The translations under genes were made by a program, and so were the position numbers. A DNA stretch of 64,000 bases, from positions 1-64,000 of the forward strand of contig CACZUS010000001.1 in assembly GCA_902784425.1 (NCBI GenBank). The letters are read 5' to 3'. The stretch comes from an uncultured Bacteroidales bacterium (GTDB lineage: Bacteria > Bacteroidota > Bacteroidia > Bacteroidales > Paludibacteraceae). Positions 15,663 to 25,344 of the stretch are shown here, one piece after another. The notes beneath the pieces are model-generated. The model saw nothing but the letters and a program-made list of their open reading frames with translations. It did not search any database and was not told the origin of the DNA. How positions within the stretch are numbered: position 1 is the stretch's first letter; each line of letters opens with the position of its first letter.

Positions 15663-16508
15663 ATGGCAGAAAAGAAAGCATTTCAAGACAATCCAGGTTA
15701 TCAGAAGTTTACTGGATTAGCTTATGGTTTGGGTGCATCAGTCGTAATTATTGGTGCGTTGTTTAAAATTATGCACTGGCCAGGTGCAGGTATCGTGTTG
15801 ACAATTGGTATGTGTACTGAAGCATTCCTTTTCGCATTGTCTGCATTCGATAAACCTCATAAAGAGTGGAATTGGTCTTTAGTTTATCCTGAATTGGCAT
15901 CTGAAGATGAAGCAATCTCTGGTGGAAAGAAAAAAGACGGTTTAGCAAAAGTTGAGGAAGATAATACATTGCCTCAAATTCAAGAAGTTCGTAAGTTGGT
16001 GAACGAAGAAATGTCTAAGTTGACTGGCGGTATCCAAAAATTGAACGAAACAGCTGGACAATTGAATTCATTGTCTTCTGCTGCTGCAGTTTCTGAGGAT
16101 TATACTAAGAATTTGGCTATGGCTTCTTCTGCTGCTGGTGCATTTGCTGCATCTCAGAAAAATTTGAAGGACTCTTCTGATTCTTTGGTTTCTTCTTATC
16201 AAAATATCGCTGCTAGCATCGGTTCTGCTTCTCAAGGTTCTAAGAACTTCGCTGACCAAATCGATGGTATCAACAAGAACATTTCAACAATTAATTCAGT
16301 ATTCGAACTTCAAGTTAAGTCTGTTAACGAGCAAAATGAAGCTATGAAGACTTTGGCTTCTGCTGTTAAGACTATCGAAGCTTCTTTGAATGGTTCAGCT
16401 GCTGAGGCAGAAGAATACAAGAAACAAGTTGCTATCTTGGCTTCTCAATTGAAGAGCTTGAACTCAGTATATGGAAATATGCTTAATGCAATGACCCTTA
16501 GAAACTAA
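15663..16508 (+). CDS. gldL: Type IX secretion motor protein GldL (PorL)
   Basis: Two N-terminal transmembrane helices (~17-38 and ~43-62) flank the conserved turn FKIMHWPGAG, and a glutamate lies in helix two (GMCTEAFLFA). With GldM this forms the inner-membrane, proton-driven motor of the type IX system. A long cytoplasmic region follows, rich in Ser/Ala and predicted coiled coil (~100-281). At 281 aa it is somewhat longer than some homologs (~215-300). gldM starts 54 bases downstream. Confidence 0.95.
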   Translation: MAEKKAFQDNPGYQKFTGLAYGLGASVVIIGALFKIMHWPGAGIVLTIGMCTEAFLFALSAFDKPHKEWNWSLVYPELASEDEAISGGKKKDGLAKVEEDNTLPQIQEVRKLVNEEMSKLTGGIQKLNETAGQLNSLSSAAAVSEDYTKNLAMASSAAGAFAASQKNLKDSSDSLVSSYQNIAASIGSASQGSKNFADQIDGINKNISTINSVFELQVKSVNEQNEAMKTLASAVKTIEASLNGSAAEAEEYKKQVAILASQLKSLNSVYGNMLNAMTLRN

Positions 16509-16562
16509 TTCTTTGGTGAGTTAATTGTTTAGTGTTTAATTAATTTAAAAGAATAGTTTACT

Positions 16563-18140
16563 ATGGGTGGTGCAAAAAATTGTCCGGAGACCCCGAGACA
16601 GAAGATGATATCCATGATGTACTTGGTGTTGACAGCAATGCTTGCATTGAACGTGTCTGCCCAAATCTTGAATGGATACCAATTGGTAAATGAATCCATG
16701 CAGAAGAGTATTAAGATTAGCGACAGTAAGTTGGCTAACTTGTCTGGAGAGTTTGGTTCTCTTTTGCACTCAGATTCTATCAAGGCTAATTTGATGAAAC
16801 CAAAAGTAGATAGCGTGATTGCACAATCAGATGCATTCTGCGAATACATTTCTGGTTTGGAGAATAAGATCATCACTACTATCATGGGTGACCCTAACGC
16901 TACAGAGTTGGATGAGTCTATGAACGGTGATTTGAACGTTGCTAGTCAAATTGGTTTGGTTGACAAAGTTGATGGTAAAACAAACGGAAAGATTTTGGCT
17001 GAGAAAATGGAAGAGTACCGTGAATTCATGGCTTCTATTGATACTTCCAAAGCTGAGTCTATCAGAAACACATTTGGTACAGAACCTCTTAAATCTAAAG
17101 ATGGTGATAAGAGAAACTGGGAGAATGGTGTGTTCGAGGATATGCCTGCTATCGCTACTCTTGCCGTTTTGAACAAAATCAAGAATGATGTTAAGATGAC
17201 TGAAGCTGAAGCTCTTTCTTATTTGATTGGTGCTATGGATGCTGGTGACTTCCGTGTTAACAAAATCCAAGCATTGGCAATTCCAAACTCCAGCTACATT
17301 ATGCGTGGTAACAAATACTCCGCTAAAATCATCTTGGCTGCAACCGACTCTACTAAAGAGCCTGAGATTATCATTGGTGGTAAACCATTGCCTGCAGGTA
17401 AAGATCGTTACGAGTTCGTTTGTAACTCTGTAGGTAACCAAAAATATTCTGGTAAGATGGTTTTGACCAAGAAAGGTAGTGATGAGAAAATTGAATATCC
17501 ATTCACTAGTGAGTATACTGTAGGTGAGCCTACTGCTACTGTATCTGCTGATTTGATGAACGTTCTTTACGCTGGATTTGATAACCCTGTCAGTGTATCC
17601 GTACCAGGATGTGCTCAGTCTGATATCAGTATCAGTGTATCTAACAGTAGATCACATTCTAAGACAAGTAAGGGATGGAGCATCAAACCTCAAACAGTTG
17701 GTCAACCTTGTATTATCTCTGTAAATGCAATCGTAGATGGTAAATCTACTTTCATTGCAAAGAAAGAGTTCCGTGTAAAGAAGTTGCCAGATCCATTAGC
17801 AATGCTTGAAGTTACTAAGGAAAATGGTTCTAAGGATTACTATGATGGTAAGAAGACAATCAACAAGAAACTTTTGCTTACTGCAAAGAAACTTGTTGCA
17901 AGATTACCAGATGCTGACTTGGATGTTAAATACAAAGTATTAGACTTCTGTTTGTATTACACAGACTCAATGGGTAATATCATCGTTGAAAAGTCAAATA
18001 GTGACCACTTAACCGATCGTCAGCTTGATGTCTTCAAGAAGATGGTAAGAGGTAAGAATGTGTTCGTTACTAACACCAATTGTATCGGTCAAGATAATAT
18101 AAAACGTATCTTGCCAGTAATGGAGGTTAAGATTCCATAA
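16563..18140 (+). CDS. gldM: Type IX secretion motor protein GldM (PorM)
   Basis: One N-terminal helix (MISMMYLVLTAMLALNVSAQ, ~15-34) anchors the protein in the inner membrane next to GldL. The ~490-residue periplasmic part is the shaft of four stacked domains that carries motor movement to the GldK/GldN ring. The N-terminal TPRQKMISMMYLVLTAMLALNVS is the family signature. Length 525 aa is normal. Its TAA shares a base with an ATG at 18140, but the likely gldN start is 36 bases further on. Confidence 0.96.
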   Translation: MGGAKNCPETPRQKMISMMYLVLTAMLALNVSAQILNGYQLVNESMQKSIKISDSKLANLSGEFGSLLHSDSIKANLMKPKVDSVIAQSDAFCEYISGLENKIITTIMGDPNATELDESMNGDLNVASQIGLVDKVDGKTNGKILAEKMEEYREFMASIDTSKAESIRNTFGTEPLKSKDGDKRNWENGVFEDMPAIATLAVLNKIKNDVKMTEAEALSYLIGAMDAGDFRVNKIQALAIPNSSYIMRGNKYSAKIILAATDSTKEPEIIIGGKPLPAGKDRYEFVCNSVGNQKYSGKMVLTKKGSDEKIEYPFTSEYTVGEPTATVSADLMNVLYAGFDNPVSVSVPGCAQSDISISVSNSRSHSKTSKGWSIKPQTVGQPCIISVNAIVDGKSTFIAKKEFRVKKLPDPLAMLEVTKENGSKDYYDGKKTINKKLLLTAKKLVARLPDADLDVKYKVLDFCLYYTDSMGNIIVEKSNSDHLTDRQLDVFKKMVRGKNVFVTNTNCIGQDNIKRILPVMEVKIP

Positions 18141-18175
18141 TGTTATTGCATGATTTGACTAAAAAGTTTAAAGTT

Positions 18176-19066
18176 ATGAGTAAGTTTTTTAGATTTTTGT
18201 TTGTTGGATTTGTTGCATTTTCTGTTAATTCAGTTTTTGCGCAAGTAGAGGAAGATGCTTTTTTTGACGACTTAGGGGAGGTGTCAACTGAAGTTGCCTC
18301 TAATATGCCAACGAGTGGTCCAAAAGAAGGTCTTGAGCCAATTGAAATGCCAAATCCGCGTGCGGATGATATTTTCTGGCAAAAGGTAGTCTATAGGACT
18401 GTCGATTTACGTGAGAAAATGAATTTCCCTTTGTATTATCCTGAAGAAGCACAAGACAATAGACAAAGTTTCTTTACTCTTATTTTTAGACTTGTTCAGG
18501 AGGGTAAGATTAATGTGTATAGATATCTTGATACTCGTGAAATCTTCACAGATGAAAACATCGTTTCATTTAAAGAAATTATCGAGACTTTTGATATCAT
18601 CCATACCATTAAAGCTGATTCTTTAACTAATGACTCTGTAATCGTAGTTGACGAATCTGATGTTCCTAACCGTGATATCGTTAAGTTTTATGTAAAAGAG
18701 GTTTGGTATTTTGATAAAATTACCTCTACATTCAACGCTAGAATCATTGCATTCTGCCCTATCATGCTTAAGAATACAGAAGATATGGGTCTTCAAAAAT
18801 TCCCATTGTTCTGGGTTCCTTTCGAGACTTTGAGACCTTTCTTGGCTCAAACCGAAGTGTTGATCACAGACAAAAACAATGGTGCTAGACCTTCTTTCGA
18901 TGATATTTTCATCAAGAGACGTTTCTCAAGCTACATCTACAAAGAGTCAAATATCCAAAACAGAAACTTGTTGGAATACAACACTAATGCTGCGGATATT
19001 AGACGTGATCAGCAAAAAGTTAAGACTCTTTTGTCTAACTTCGAAAATGACTTGTGGGAATATTAA
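18176..19066 (+). CDS. gldN: Type IX secretion protein GldN (PorN)
   Basis: Start set at 18176, giving signal peptide MSKFFRFLFVGFVAFSVNSVFAQ; the alternative at 18140 would add twelve residues before it. The mature protein has the GldN pattern: DDIFWQKVVYRTVDLREKMNFPLYYP, then KEVWYFDKITSTFNARIIAFCPI and FSSYIYKESNIQNRNLLEY. GldN binds GldK to build the periplasmic ring. Length 296 aa is typical. Last gene of the operon; a strong terminator lies 20 bases after the stop. Confidence 0.95.
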   Translation: MSKFFRFLFVGFVAFSVNSVFAQVEEDAFFDDLGEVSTEVASNMPTSGPKEGLEPIEMPNPRADDIFWQKVVYRTVDLREKMNFPLYYPEEAQDNRQSFFTLIFRLVQEGKINVYRYLDTREIFTDENIVSFKEIIETFDIIHTIKADSLTNDSVIVVDESDVPNRDIVKFYVKEVWYFDKITSTFNARIIAFCPIMLKNTEDMGLQKFPLFWVPFETLRPFLAQTEVLITDKNNGARPSFDDIFIKRRFSSYIYKESNIQNRNLLEYNTNAADIRRDQQKVKTLLSNFENDLWEY

Positions 19067-19085
19067 TCTTTCTATAGATTCCTTA

Positions 19086-19118
19086 AAAAGGAGACCTTTG
19101 TGGTCTCCTTTTTTTTTG
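19086..19118 (+). terminator. Terminator of the type IX operon
   Basis: Perfect 11-bp stem AAAAGGAGACC/GGTCTCCTTTT (19086-19096 with 19102-19112), TTTGT loop, T-run to 19118. Confidence 0.9.
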
Positions 19119-19124
19119 TCCCTA

Positions 19125-19155
19125 TTTGTCAATTCTATGAAAAACTATAACTTTG
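19125..19155 (+). promoter_or_regulatory. Promoter for leuS
   Basis: -33 TTTG (19125-19128), 19-nt spacer, -7 TAACTTTG (19148-19155), ending 19 bases before the ATG. It starts seven bases after the preceding terminator. Confidence 0.75.
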
Positions 19156-19174
19156 CAAAAAAAATATAATTCTG

Positions 19175-21931
19175 ATGGAATATAATTTTGTTGAGATTGA
19201 AAAGAAATGGCGTCAATATTGGCAGTCAAACAAGGTTTATCAAGTTAACGTAGATAAAAACAAACCCAAATATTATGTTTTGGATATGTTCCCATATCCT
19301 TCTGGTGCTGGTTTACATGTGGGACATCCATTGGGCTATATAGCATCTGATATATTCAGCCGTTACAAACGCTTGTGCGGATTTAATGTCTTGCACCCTA
19401 TGGGATATGATTCCTACGGACTGCCTGCTGAACAATATGCCATCCAGACAGGTCAGCATCCTGCTATTACTACAGAAAACAATATCAATCATTATAGAGA
19501 ACAATTAGATAAAATCGGTTTTTCTTTTGATTGGGACAGAGAAGTTCGTACCTGTGATCCATCCTATTATAAATGGACTCAGTGGGCATTCATCCAGATG
19601 TTTCAGTCTTATTATGACAATGACAAACAAAAGGCTATGCCTATTGCTGATCTGATTGAACGCTTCTCTAAGCAAGGATCACAAGATTTGAACGTTGCTT
19701 GCTCGGAAGAAAAGTCTTTCTCTGCTGCTGAATGGAATTCCATGTCGGAAAAAGATCAACAAAATCTTTTGATGAATTACAGAATAGCATACCTATCCGA
19801 TACGAAAGTGAATTTCTGTCCGGAATTAGGATGCGTATTGGCAAATGATGAAATTAGTGAAGGACTCTCTGTTCGTGGTGGCTTCCCTGTTGAACAACGT
19901 GTTATGAGACAATGGAGTTTGAGAGTTTCTGCGTATGCTCAACGTCTTTTGGATGGTTTGGAGACCATCGATTGGACAGACTCCTTGAAGGAAACACAAA
20001 GAAACTGGATAGGAAGAAGTGAAGGTACAGAGCTTCGTTTCCAAATCAAGGGATTGAATGAGAATTTCACTATCTTCACTACTCGTGTTGATACGATCTT
20101 TGGTGTAACCTTTATGGTATTGGCACCAGAGTCAGAATATGTTCAAAAAGTAACCACTCCATCTTGCCAAAAAGAGGTGCAGGATTATTTGGATATGGTG
20201 AAGAGAAGAACGGAAAGAGAGAGAATCTCTGATCGCAATGTTTCTGGTGTTTTCACTGGTTCATACGCGATTAATCCAATTACGGGAAAAGAAATTCCTA
20301 TTTGGGTGAGTGACTATGTGCTTTCTGGATATGGTACGGGTGCAATCATGGCGGTTCCTGCTCATGATTCACGCGACTATGCTTTTGCTAAGAAGTTTAA
20401 CTTGCCAATCATTCCTTTGATTGAGGGTTGTGATGTCAGCGAGTCAAGTTTTGATGCAAAAGAGGGTGTCCTAACCAATTCTGGCTTCTTGAATGGTTTG
20501 TCTGTAAAAGATGCCATAAAGAAGGCAAAGGAGTATGTGAAAGAGAACAACTTGGGACGTATAAAGGTTAACTACAGATTGCGTGACGCGATTTTCAGTC
20601 GTCAGAGATACTGGGGTGAGCCGTTCCCAATCTATTATAAGGATGGTATACCATATCCATTGTCTATAGATCAGTTGCCATTGGAGTTGCCTGATGTGAA
20701 GGACTTTAAACCAACAGAAAAGGGAGAACCTCCATTAGGACATGCAGAGAATTGGCATACGGCAGAAGGCTATCCGTATGAGTTGAACACAATGCCAGGT
20801 TTTGCAGGATCGTCTGCTTACTATTTGCGATATATGGATCCGCATAACAATAACGCATTGGTAGGCAAGGAGGAAAATGCATATTGGCAAAATGTAGATC
20901 TCTATTTGGGCGGATCTGAACATGCAACAGGCCATTTGATATACAGCAGATTCTGGAATAAATTCTTGTATGATTTGGGATGCGTAGTGAAAGATGAACC
21001 ATTCCAAAAACTGATTAATCAGGGAATGATACAAGGACGATCTAACTTTGTTTATCGTTTGAAAGGTACTAATACATTTGTTTCTCTTGGACTGAAAGAT
21101 CAATATGACACAACACCTATTCATGTGGATGTGAATATTGTTAGCAATGATATTCTTGACACAGAAGCATTTAAGAAGTGGAAACCAGAATATCAGACTG
21201 CAGACTTCATCCTTGAGGATGGAAAATATGTATGCGGATGGGCTGTTGAGAAGATGTCGAAGAGTATGTTCAATGTGGTTAATCCTGACGATATAGTTGA
21301 GCGTTATGGTGCAGACACGTTACGTTTGTATGAAATGTTCTTGGGGCCTATCGAGCAATCCAAACCATGGGATACGAATGGTATTGATGGCGTGCATAGA
21401 TTCTTGAAAAAGTTCTGGGGACTCTTCTTTGAAGGTGATCAATGGGCTGTTGTAGACAAAGAAGCTACAAAAGATGAGTTGAAGTCGCTGCATAAATTAA
21501 TCAAGAAGGTGACCTACGATATCGAACATTTCTCATATAATACATCGGTAGCTGCATTTATGATATGCGGTGGTGAGTTGTCTTCGTTGAAATGTCGGAC
21601 CAAGAGCGTATTAGAACAAATGGTTGTTTTGATCGCTCCATTCGCTCCGCATATAGCAGAAGAGTTATATCATCGCATGGGACACGAAGAGTCGGTGTGT
21701 GATGCTAAATGGCCATCATATGATGAGTCGTATTTGAAAGAGGATGAGGTGAAATATCCGATATCCTTTAATGGTAAGGTTCGTTTCTCATTGATGTTAC
21801 CTAGCACTATGACGAAGGAAGAGGTCGAGAAGGTGGCTTTGGCAAATGAGCAGACGGCTAAGTTCTTGGATGGCAAACCGTTAAAGAAGGTCATTGTTGT
21901 GCCAGGTAAGATTGTAAATATAGTTTTCTGA
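19175..21931 (+). CDS. leuS: Leucyl-tRNA synthetase
   Basis: Class I synthetase that charges tRNA-Leu in the cytoplasm. HIGH motif as HVGH (48-51, in [14 protein letters not shown]); KMSKS at ~693-697 ([15 protein letters not shown]). The CP1 editing domain is present (~230-430), with the conserved [18 protein letters not shown] and [19 protein letters not shown] segments that hydrolyse mischarged tRNA. The anticodon-binding domain and C-terminal extension complete 918 aa, slightly longer than E. coli LeuS (860). An insert with many Lys/Asn residues lies around residues 145-210. Own promoter; rplS follows with its own. Confidence 0.97.
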   Translation: MEYNFVEIEKKWRQYWQSNKVYQVNVDKNKPKYYVLDMFPYPSGAGLHVGHPLGYIASDIFSRYKRLCGFNVLHPMGYDSYGLPAEQYAIQTGQHPAITTENNINHYREQLDKIGFSFDWDREVRTCDPSYYKWTQWAFIQMFQSYYDNDKQKAMPIADLIERFSKQGSQDLNVACSEEKSFSAAEWNSMSEKDQQNLLMNYRIAYLSDTKVNFCPELGCVLANDEISEGLSVRGGFPVEQRVMRQWSLRVSAYAQRLLDGLETIDWTDSLKETQRNWIGRSEGTELRFQIKGLNENFTIFTTRVDTIFGVTFMVLAPESEYVQKVTTPSCQKEVQDYLDMVKRRTERERISDRNVSGVFTGSYAINPITGKEIPIWVSDYVLSGYGTGAIMAVPAHDSRDYAFAKKFNLPIIPLIEGCDVSESSFDAKEGVLTNSGFLNGLSVKDAIKKAKEYVKENNLGRIKVNYRLRDAIFSRQRYWGEPFPIYYKDGIPYPLSIDQLPLELPDVKDFKPTEKGEPPLGHAENWHTAEGYPYELNTMPGFAGSSAYYLRYMDPHNNNALVGKEENAYWQNVDLYLGGSEHATGHLIYSRFWNKFLYDLGCVVKDEPFQKLINQGMIQGRSNFVYRLKGTNTFVSLGLKDQYDTTPIHVDVNIVSNDILDTEAFKKWKPEYQTADFILEDGKYVCGWAVEKMSKSMFNVVNPDDIVERYGADTLRLYEMFLGPIEQSKPWDTNGIDGVHRFLKKFWGLFFEGDQWAVVDKEATKDELKSLHKLIKKVTYDIEHFSYNTSVAAFMICGGELSSLKCRTKSVLEQMVVLIAPFAPHIAEELYHRMGHEESVCDAKWPSYDESYLKEDEVKYPISFNGKVRFSLMLPSTMTKEEVEKVALANEQTAKFLDGKPLKKVIVVPGKIVNIVF

Positions 21932-21946
21932 AAATCGAAGGAAACT

Positions 21947-21978
21947 TTTGGTGAAAAAGAAAATTAATTGTAATTTTG
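21947..21978 (+). promoter_or_regulatory. Promoter for rplS
   Basis: -33 TTTG (21947-21950), 20-nt spacer, -7 TAATTTTG (21971-21978). Predicted start of transcription ~21985, giving a ~72-nt structured leader. Confidence 0.7.
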
Positions 21979-21988
21979 CAACGTTTTT

Positions 21989-22029
21989 GCGTAATCTCTT
22001 ATGAAACGAAGGTGTTCGTAATATTGCGC
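21989..22029 (+). promoter_or_regulatory. Candidate structured leader RNA of rplS
   Basis: Outer helix GCGTAAT (21989-21995) with ATTGCGC (22023-22029), one G-U pair; inner hairpin ACGAA-GGTG-TTCGT (22006-22019). It fills the leader between the predicted start site and the rplS ATG, where an L19 autoregulatory element would be expected. Inferred from pairing only. Confidence 0.45.
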
Positions 22030-22056
22030 TAAGTTTTATATAAATTAGGAACAAAG

Positions 22057-22404
22057 ATGGATTTAATTAAAGTTGCAGAGCAAGCTTTTGCTTGTGGCAA
22101 GGAACTTCCAAAGTTCAAGAGTGGTGACACTGTTACAGTTGCATACAAGATTGTTGAAGGTAACAAGGAAAGAATTCAGCAATTCCGTGGAGATGTAATT
22201 CGTATTAGTGGTCACGAAGAGAAAAAACGTTTTACAGTACGTAAGATTTCAGGTGGAGTAGGAGTTGAGAGAATTTTCCCTATGAATTCACCATTTATTG
22301 AGTCTGTTACAGTAAATAAAATCGGAAAGGTTAGAAGAGCTAAGTTGTATTACTTACGCGAGCTTACTGGTAAGAAAGCAAGAATCAGAGAGAAAAAGTT
22401 CTGA
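22057..22404 (+). CDS. rplS: Ribosomal protein bL19
   Basis: Protein of the large subunit at the 30S-50S interface (bridges with 16S rRNA). The family core is clear: [45 protein letters not shown] and [23 protein letters not shown]. Length 115 aa equals E. coli L19. Here it is a single-gene unit, away from trmD/rpsP that accompany it in many other phyla, with its own promoter, a structured leader and a terminator. Confidence 0.97.
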   Translation: MDLIKVAEQAFACGKELPKFKSGDTVTVAYKIVEGNKERIQQFRGDVIRISGHEEKKRFTVRKISGGVGVERIFPMNSPFIESVTVNKIGKVRRAKLYYLRELTGKKARIREKKF

Positions 22405-22418
22405 TTACGTTATAGAGG

Positions 22419-22449
22419 AGAGAGGTTTTTTAGCCTCTCTTTCTTTTTT
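22419..22449 (+). terminator. Terminator after rplS
   Basis: Stem AGAGAGG/CCTCTCT (22419-22425 with 22434-22440) followed by TTCTTTTTT. Confidence 0.8.
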
Positions 22450-22452
22450 ACA

Positions 22453-22487
22453 TACGTTTCGCTTAGAGTGAAACGTAATTTTTTTTA
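22453..22487 (+). terminator. Second terminator-like hairpin overlapping a promoter
   Basis: TACGTTTC/GAAACGTA (22453-22460 with 22470-22477) forms a perfect 8-bp stem followed by a run of T that merges into the -7 box of the next gene. It may be a backup terminator for rplS. Confidence 0.55.
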
Positions 22488-22493
22488 TATTTG
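22486..22493 (+). promoter_or_regulatory. -7 box for the outer-membrane biogenesis operon
   Basis: TATATTTG lies 41 bases before the ATG at 22535. No clear -33 TTTG at the usual distance; the hairpin arm occupies that place. Confidence 0.5.
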
Positions 22494-22534
22494 TACGTTG
22501 ATATATAAGTGTGATCACTTTTTTAATTTATAGT

Positions 22535-24478
22535 ATGATACGTAGATTTTTTTCAGTTTTGAGTTTTGCTTGTGCGTCGTTGGTTTCTTCAATGGCGCAG
22601 GATCCAGTGATAATGACAATAGCAGGTGAGGATGTGTATAAATCTGAGTTCGAGTATATTTATAACAAGAATAATTCGGTAGCCACATCTGATAAGAAAT
22701 CGTTGGAAGAATATGTTGATCTGTTTGTAAATTATAAGTTGAAGGTGGCGGAAGCAAAGCGACAAGGATATGATACAAGGGATGAATACAAGAAGGAGTA
22801 TGAGCAATACAGATTGCAACTGTCAGCTCCTTATTTGAAAGATGAGGAGACTGAAAATGAAATGATTGAAGAAGCATTCGAAAGATATAAAACGAGTGTG
22901 TTGGCAAGTCATATATTGGTGAAATTCTCTGGAGATTCGACTGAAGCATGGAAAAAAATTAACGATATATATAATAGACTGAAGCAAGGAGAGGATTTTG
23001 CAACTTTAGCGAAACAATATTCTGATTGTCCATCAAAAGAGAATGGAGGATCGTTGGGATATGTGAATGTGTTTGATATGGTGTATGATTTTGAAAATGT
23101 AGTCTATTCAACACCAATAGGAACGATTAGCAAACCATTCCGCACTGTTTTCGGTTATCATATTGTAAAGACATTTGGAAAAATCAGTAATTACAAAGAT
23201 TGGAGAATCTCTCATATCATGATAAAAAATGAGGGAGAAAAGAGTGAGATTAAAGCTGATTCCATTTTCAATTTGGCAAAGAACGGTGCAGATTTTGAAA
23301 AGTTGGTTGCTAAATATTCAGAAGATCTTCCTACAGTAGGAAAAGGAGGAGATTTGGGATATGTATCTAAGGGTTATTTCCCACCACAAATCACTTCGCA
23401 GGTGAGATTGTTAAAGAATGTAGGTGATGTCGGTATGGCGGGTACTGCATTTGGATATCACATTATTAAAGTGACGGAGGTGGTACCGTTTACAACAATT
23501 GATGATTTGAAGCCGTACATTATGACTAAGTTGACGAAATCTGATAGAACGGAGGTTTCATCAACCAAGTATATGAAAAAATTACAGAGCAAGTATGGCG
23601 TTTCTGTTTATGAAAATTCTTTAACCATATTTGAAAAATTGGTGGATGAGAAAACATTCGACGGAATAGATAAACTTTATCGTTTAATGACGGAACCATT
23701 ATATACTTTGTATGGAAATGTATATCCTCAGAGTGCGTTCTATCCATACATGAAGGAGCGATTGCCAATATTTGGAAAATCGGTGGATAAAAATAAAAAG
23801 ATCGTTAATTTCATCGATACAAAACAAGAAGGCATGGTAGAGGGTGATGATGTCTACAGAGCATTTAATGCGTATATTTTGAATGAAATTATAGAGAAAG
23901 AACTTGAGTATATAAAAAATGTAAATTCAGATTACAGAAACTTGCTGAAAGAGTATAGTGATGGTTTGTTGTTGTTTGAAATAAGTTCTGATAAGGTATG
24001 GAATGTAGCATCGTCTAGTAAAAAGAAATTAGAGGAGTATTTCCAAGAGCACAAAGACAAGTATGTTTGGCCTGAACCTCGTTATAAAGGAATGGTTGTT
24101 TATTCTGCTAACCAAGAGGTATACAATCGTGTAGAGAAGTTACTTAAAACGAATACGGAAGAGGAAGCAGAGGAATTGATTCGAAAAGAATTTTTGAATA
24201 ATAAGGTTTCTCTTGTAAAGATAGAAAAAGGAGTTTTCCCTAAAGGTAATAATGTAGCTGTAGATGACAAAATATATAAAACGGCGACCTATTCTAGTCC
24301 TGCTTTCCCATTTGTTTCCACACGTGGCGCTGTGATATCTGCTCCTCAAACATATTTGGATGTGAAAGGTCTTGTGACTGCTGATTATCAGACATATTTG
24401 GAAGACGAATGGGTGAAAAGTCTTCGCAAAAAATATGATGTGATTATTAATAAGGAGGTTCTTAAGACGATTAAATGA
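22535..24478 (+). CDS. Periplasmic peptidylprolyl isomerase with two parvulin domains, 647 aa
   Basis: Start set at 22535 to give signal peptide MIRRFFSVLSFACASLVSSMAQ. After a SurA-N-like helical part (~25-115), two PpiC/parvulin domains follow: ~118-215 (ASHILVKFSG...FGYHIVK) and ~225-320 (ISHIMIKNEG...FGYHIIK), each with the GGxLGYV motif. A ~330-residue helical C-terminal part has no clear match. Such proteins fold or escort outer-membrane proteins in the periplasm. First gene of a five-gene unit with two further SurA-like genes, an OstA-like gene and a receptor; the next gene overlaps by four bases. Confidence 0.88.
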   Translation: MIRRFFSVLSFACASLVSSMAQDPVIMTIAGEDVYKSEFEYIYNKNNSVATSDKKSLEEYVDLFVNYKLKVAEAKRQGYDTRDEYKKEYEQYRLQLSAPYLKDEETENEMIEEAFERYKTSVLASHILVKFSGDSTEAWKKINDIYNRLKQGEDFATLAKQYSDCPSKENGGSLGYVNVFDMVYDFENVVYSTPIGTISKPFRTVFGYHIVKTFGKISNYKDWRISHIMIKNEGEKSEIKADSIFNLAKNGADFEKLVAKYSEDLPTVGKGGDLGYVSKGYFPPQITSQVRLLKNVGDVGMAGTAFGYHIIKVTEVVPFTTIDDLKPYIMTKLTKSDRTEVSSTKYMKKLQSKYGVSVYENSLTIFEKLVDEKTFDGIDKLYRLMTEPLYTLYGNVYPQSAFYPYMKERLPIFGKSVDKNKKIVNFIDTKQEGMVEGDDVYRAFNAYILNEIIEKELEYIKNVNSDYRNLLKEYSDGLLLFEISSDKVWNVASSSKKKLEEYFQEHKDKYVWPEPRYKGMVVYSANQEVYNRVEKLLKTNTEEEAEELIRKEFLNNKVSLVKIEKGVFPKGNNVAVDDKIYKTATYSSPAFPFVSTRGAVISAPQTYLDVKGLVTADYQTYLEDEWVKSLRKKYDVIINKEVLKTIK

Positions 24479-25335
24479 TGATGCTGAAACAAGTTGCAAG
24501 TGGTTTGTTCTTGATGCTTTTCATCGTTTCCTGTTCATTGGATTCTTCTATTTTGAAAAGGAAATCGAATGAGGTGATTGCAGAAGTCGAAGGAGAAAAA
24601 CTTTTACTCGAAGATTTAACAAGAAACTTAGACTTTAAGAATCTGAACGAATCTGATAGCCTGTTGGTGGTAGATTCATATATAAAAAATTGGGTTTCGG
24701 ATCGTTTGATGTACATTAAGGCAAAGCAATCTATTGATAACCTTGACGAGGTGGATTCTTTGGTTGAAGTATATAAGCGTTCGTTGATTGTATACGAGTA
24801 TGAGTCTCAGTTGGTGAATGAGCATCTTTCTGATCAAATGTCAGACGCACAGATGAGAATTTACTACAAGGAGAATTCTTCTTTGTTTACGTTGACAGAA
24901 CCCTTGTTGAAGGGAATGCTTTTGGTGGCATACTCAGACGTTCCAGATTTGCAGGTGTTGGAGTCGTTGATGACCAATCCGACGGAAAACAATTTAGATT
25001 TAATCTCATCTGTGAGTGTGAAAAATGCTGCTAAATTTGAGTATTTCGTGGATAATTGGATGCCACTGTCGGAAGTGCAAAAAAATTCGCCAGTATCATT
25101 AAGAGATGGAGAATTAAGAGATGGACATTTGATGTCTGTCTCCGATTCTGTTCATACGGTTTTCTTATATGTTCAAGAAGTAAAAGAAGCTGGTGATTTA
25201 CAGCCATTTGAATATACAAAATCTCGTATACGTTCCATTTTGACGGAGCAAAGTAAAAATGAATACTTGCGTAATTATCGAAAAGGGTTATATGAAATTG
25301 GTATTCAAAAAGGTGATGCAAAACGGTATAAATAA
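24475..25335 (+). CDS. SurA-N-like periplasmic lipoprotein without isomerase domain, 286 aa
   Basis: A lipobox (LFIVSCSLDSS, Cys ~20) marks a lipoprotein. The following segment (VIAEVEGEKLLLEDLTRNL) resembles the first strand and helix of SurA/PpiC N-terminal domains, and the middle and end are helical, but no parvulin signature (GGxLGY) is present. It probably acts as a chaperone-only partner of the flanking isomerases; this is inferred from context. The ATGATGATG start overlaps the upstream TGA. The downstream isomerase begins nine bases after its stop. Confidence 0.65.
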   Translation: MMMLKQVASGLFLMLFIVSCSLDSSILKRKSNEVIAEVEGEKLLLEDLTRNLDFKNLNESDSLLVVDSYIKNWVSDRLMYIKAKQSIDNLDEVDSLVEVYKRSLIVYEYESQLVNEHLSDQMSDAQMRIYYKENSSLFTLTEPLLKGMLLVAYSDVPDLQVLESLMTNPTENNLDLISSVSVKNAAKFEYFVDNWMPLSEVQKNSPVSLRDGELRDGHLMSVSDSVHTVFLYVQEVKEAGDLQPFEYTKSRIRSILTEQSKNEYLRNYRKGLYEIGIQKGDAKRYK

Positions 25336-25344
25336 TTATTGATC

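Noticed and set aside
16827..17441. 204-codon minus-strand frame within gldM
   Set aside because: Antisense shadow of a strongly conserved gene; no promoter or start context.
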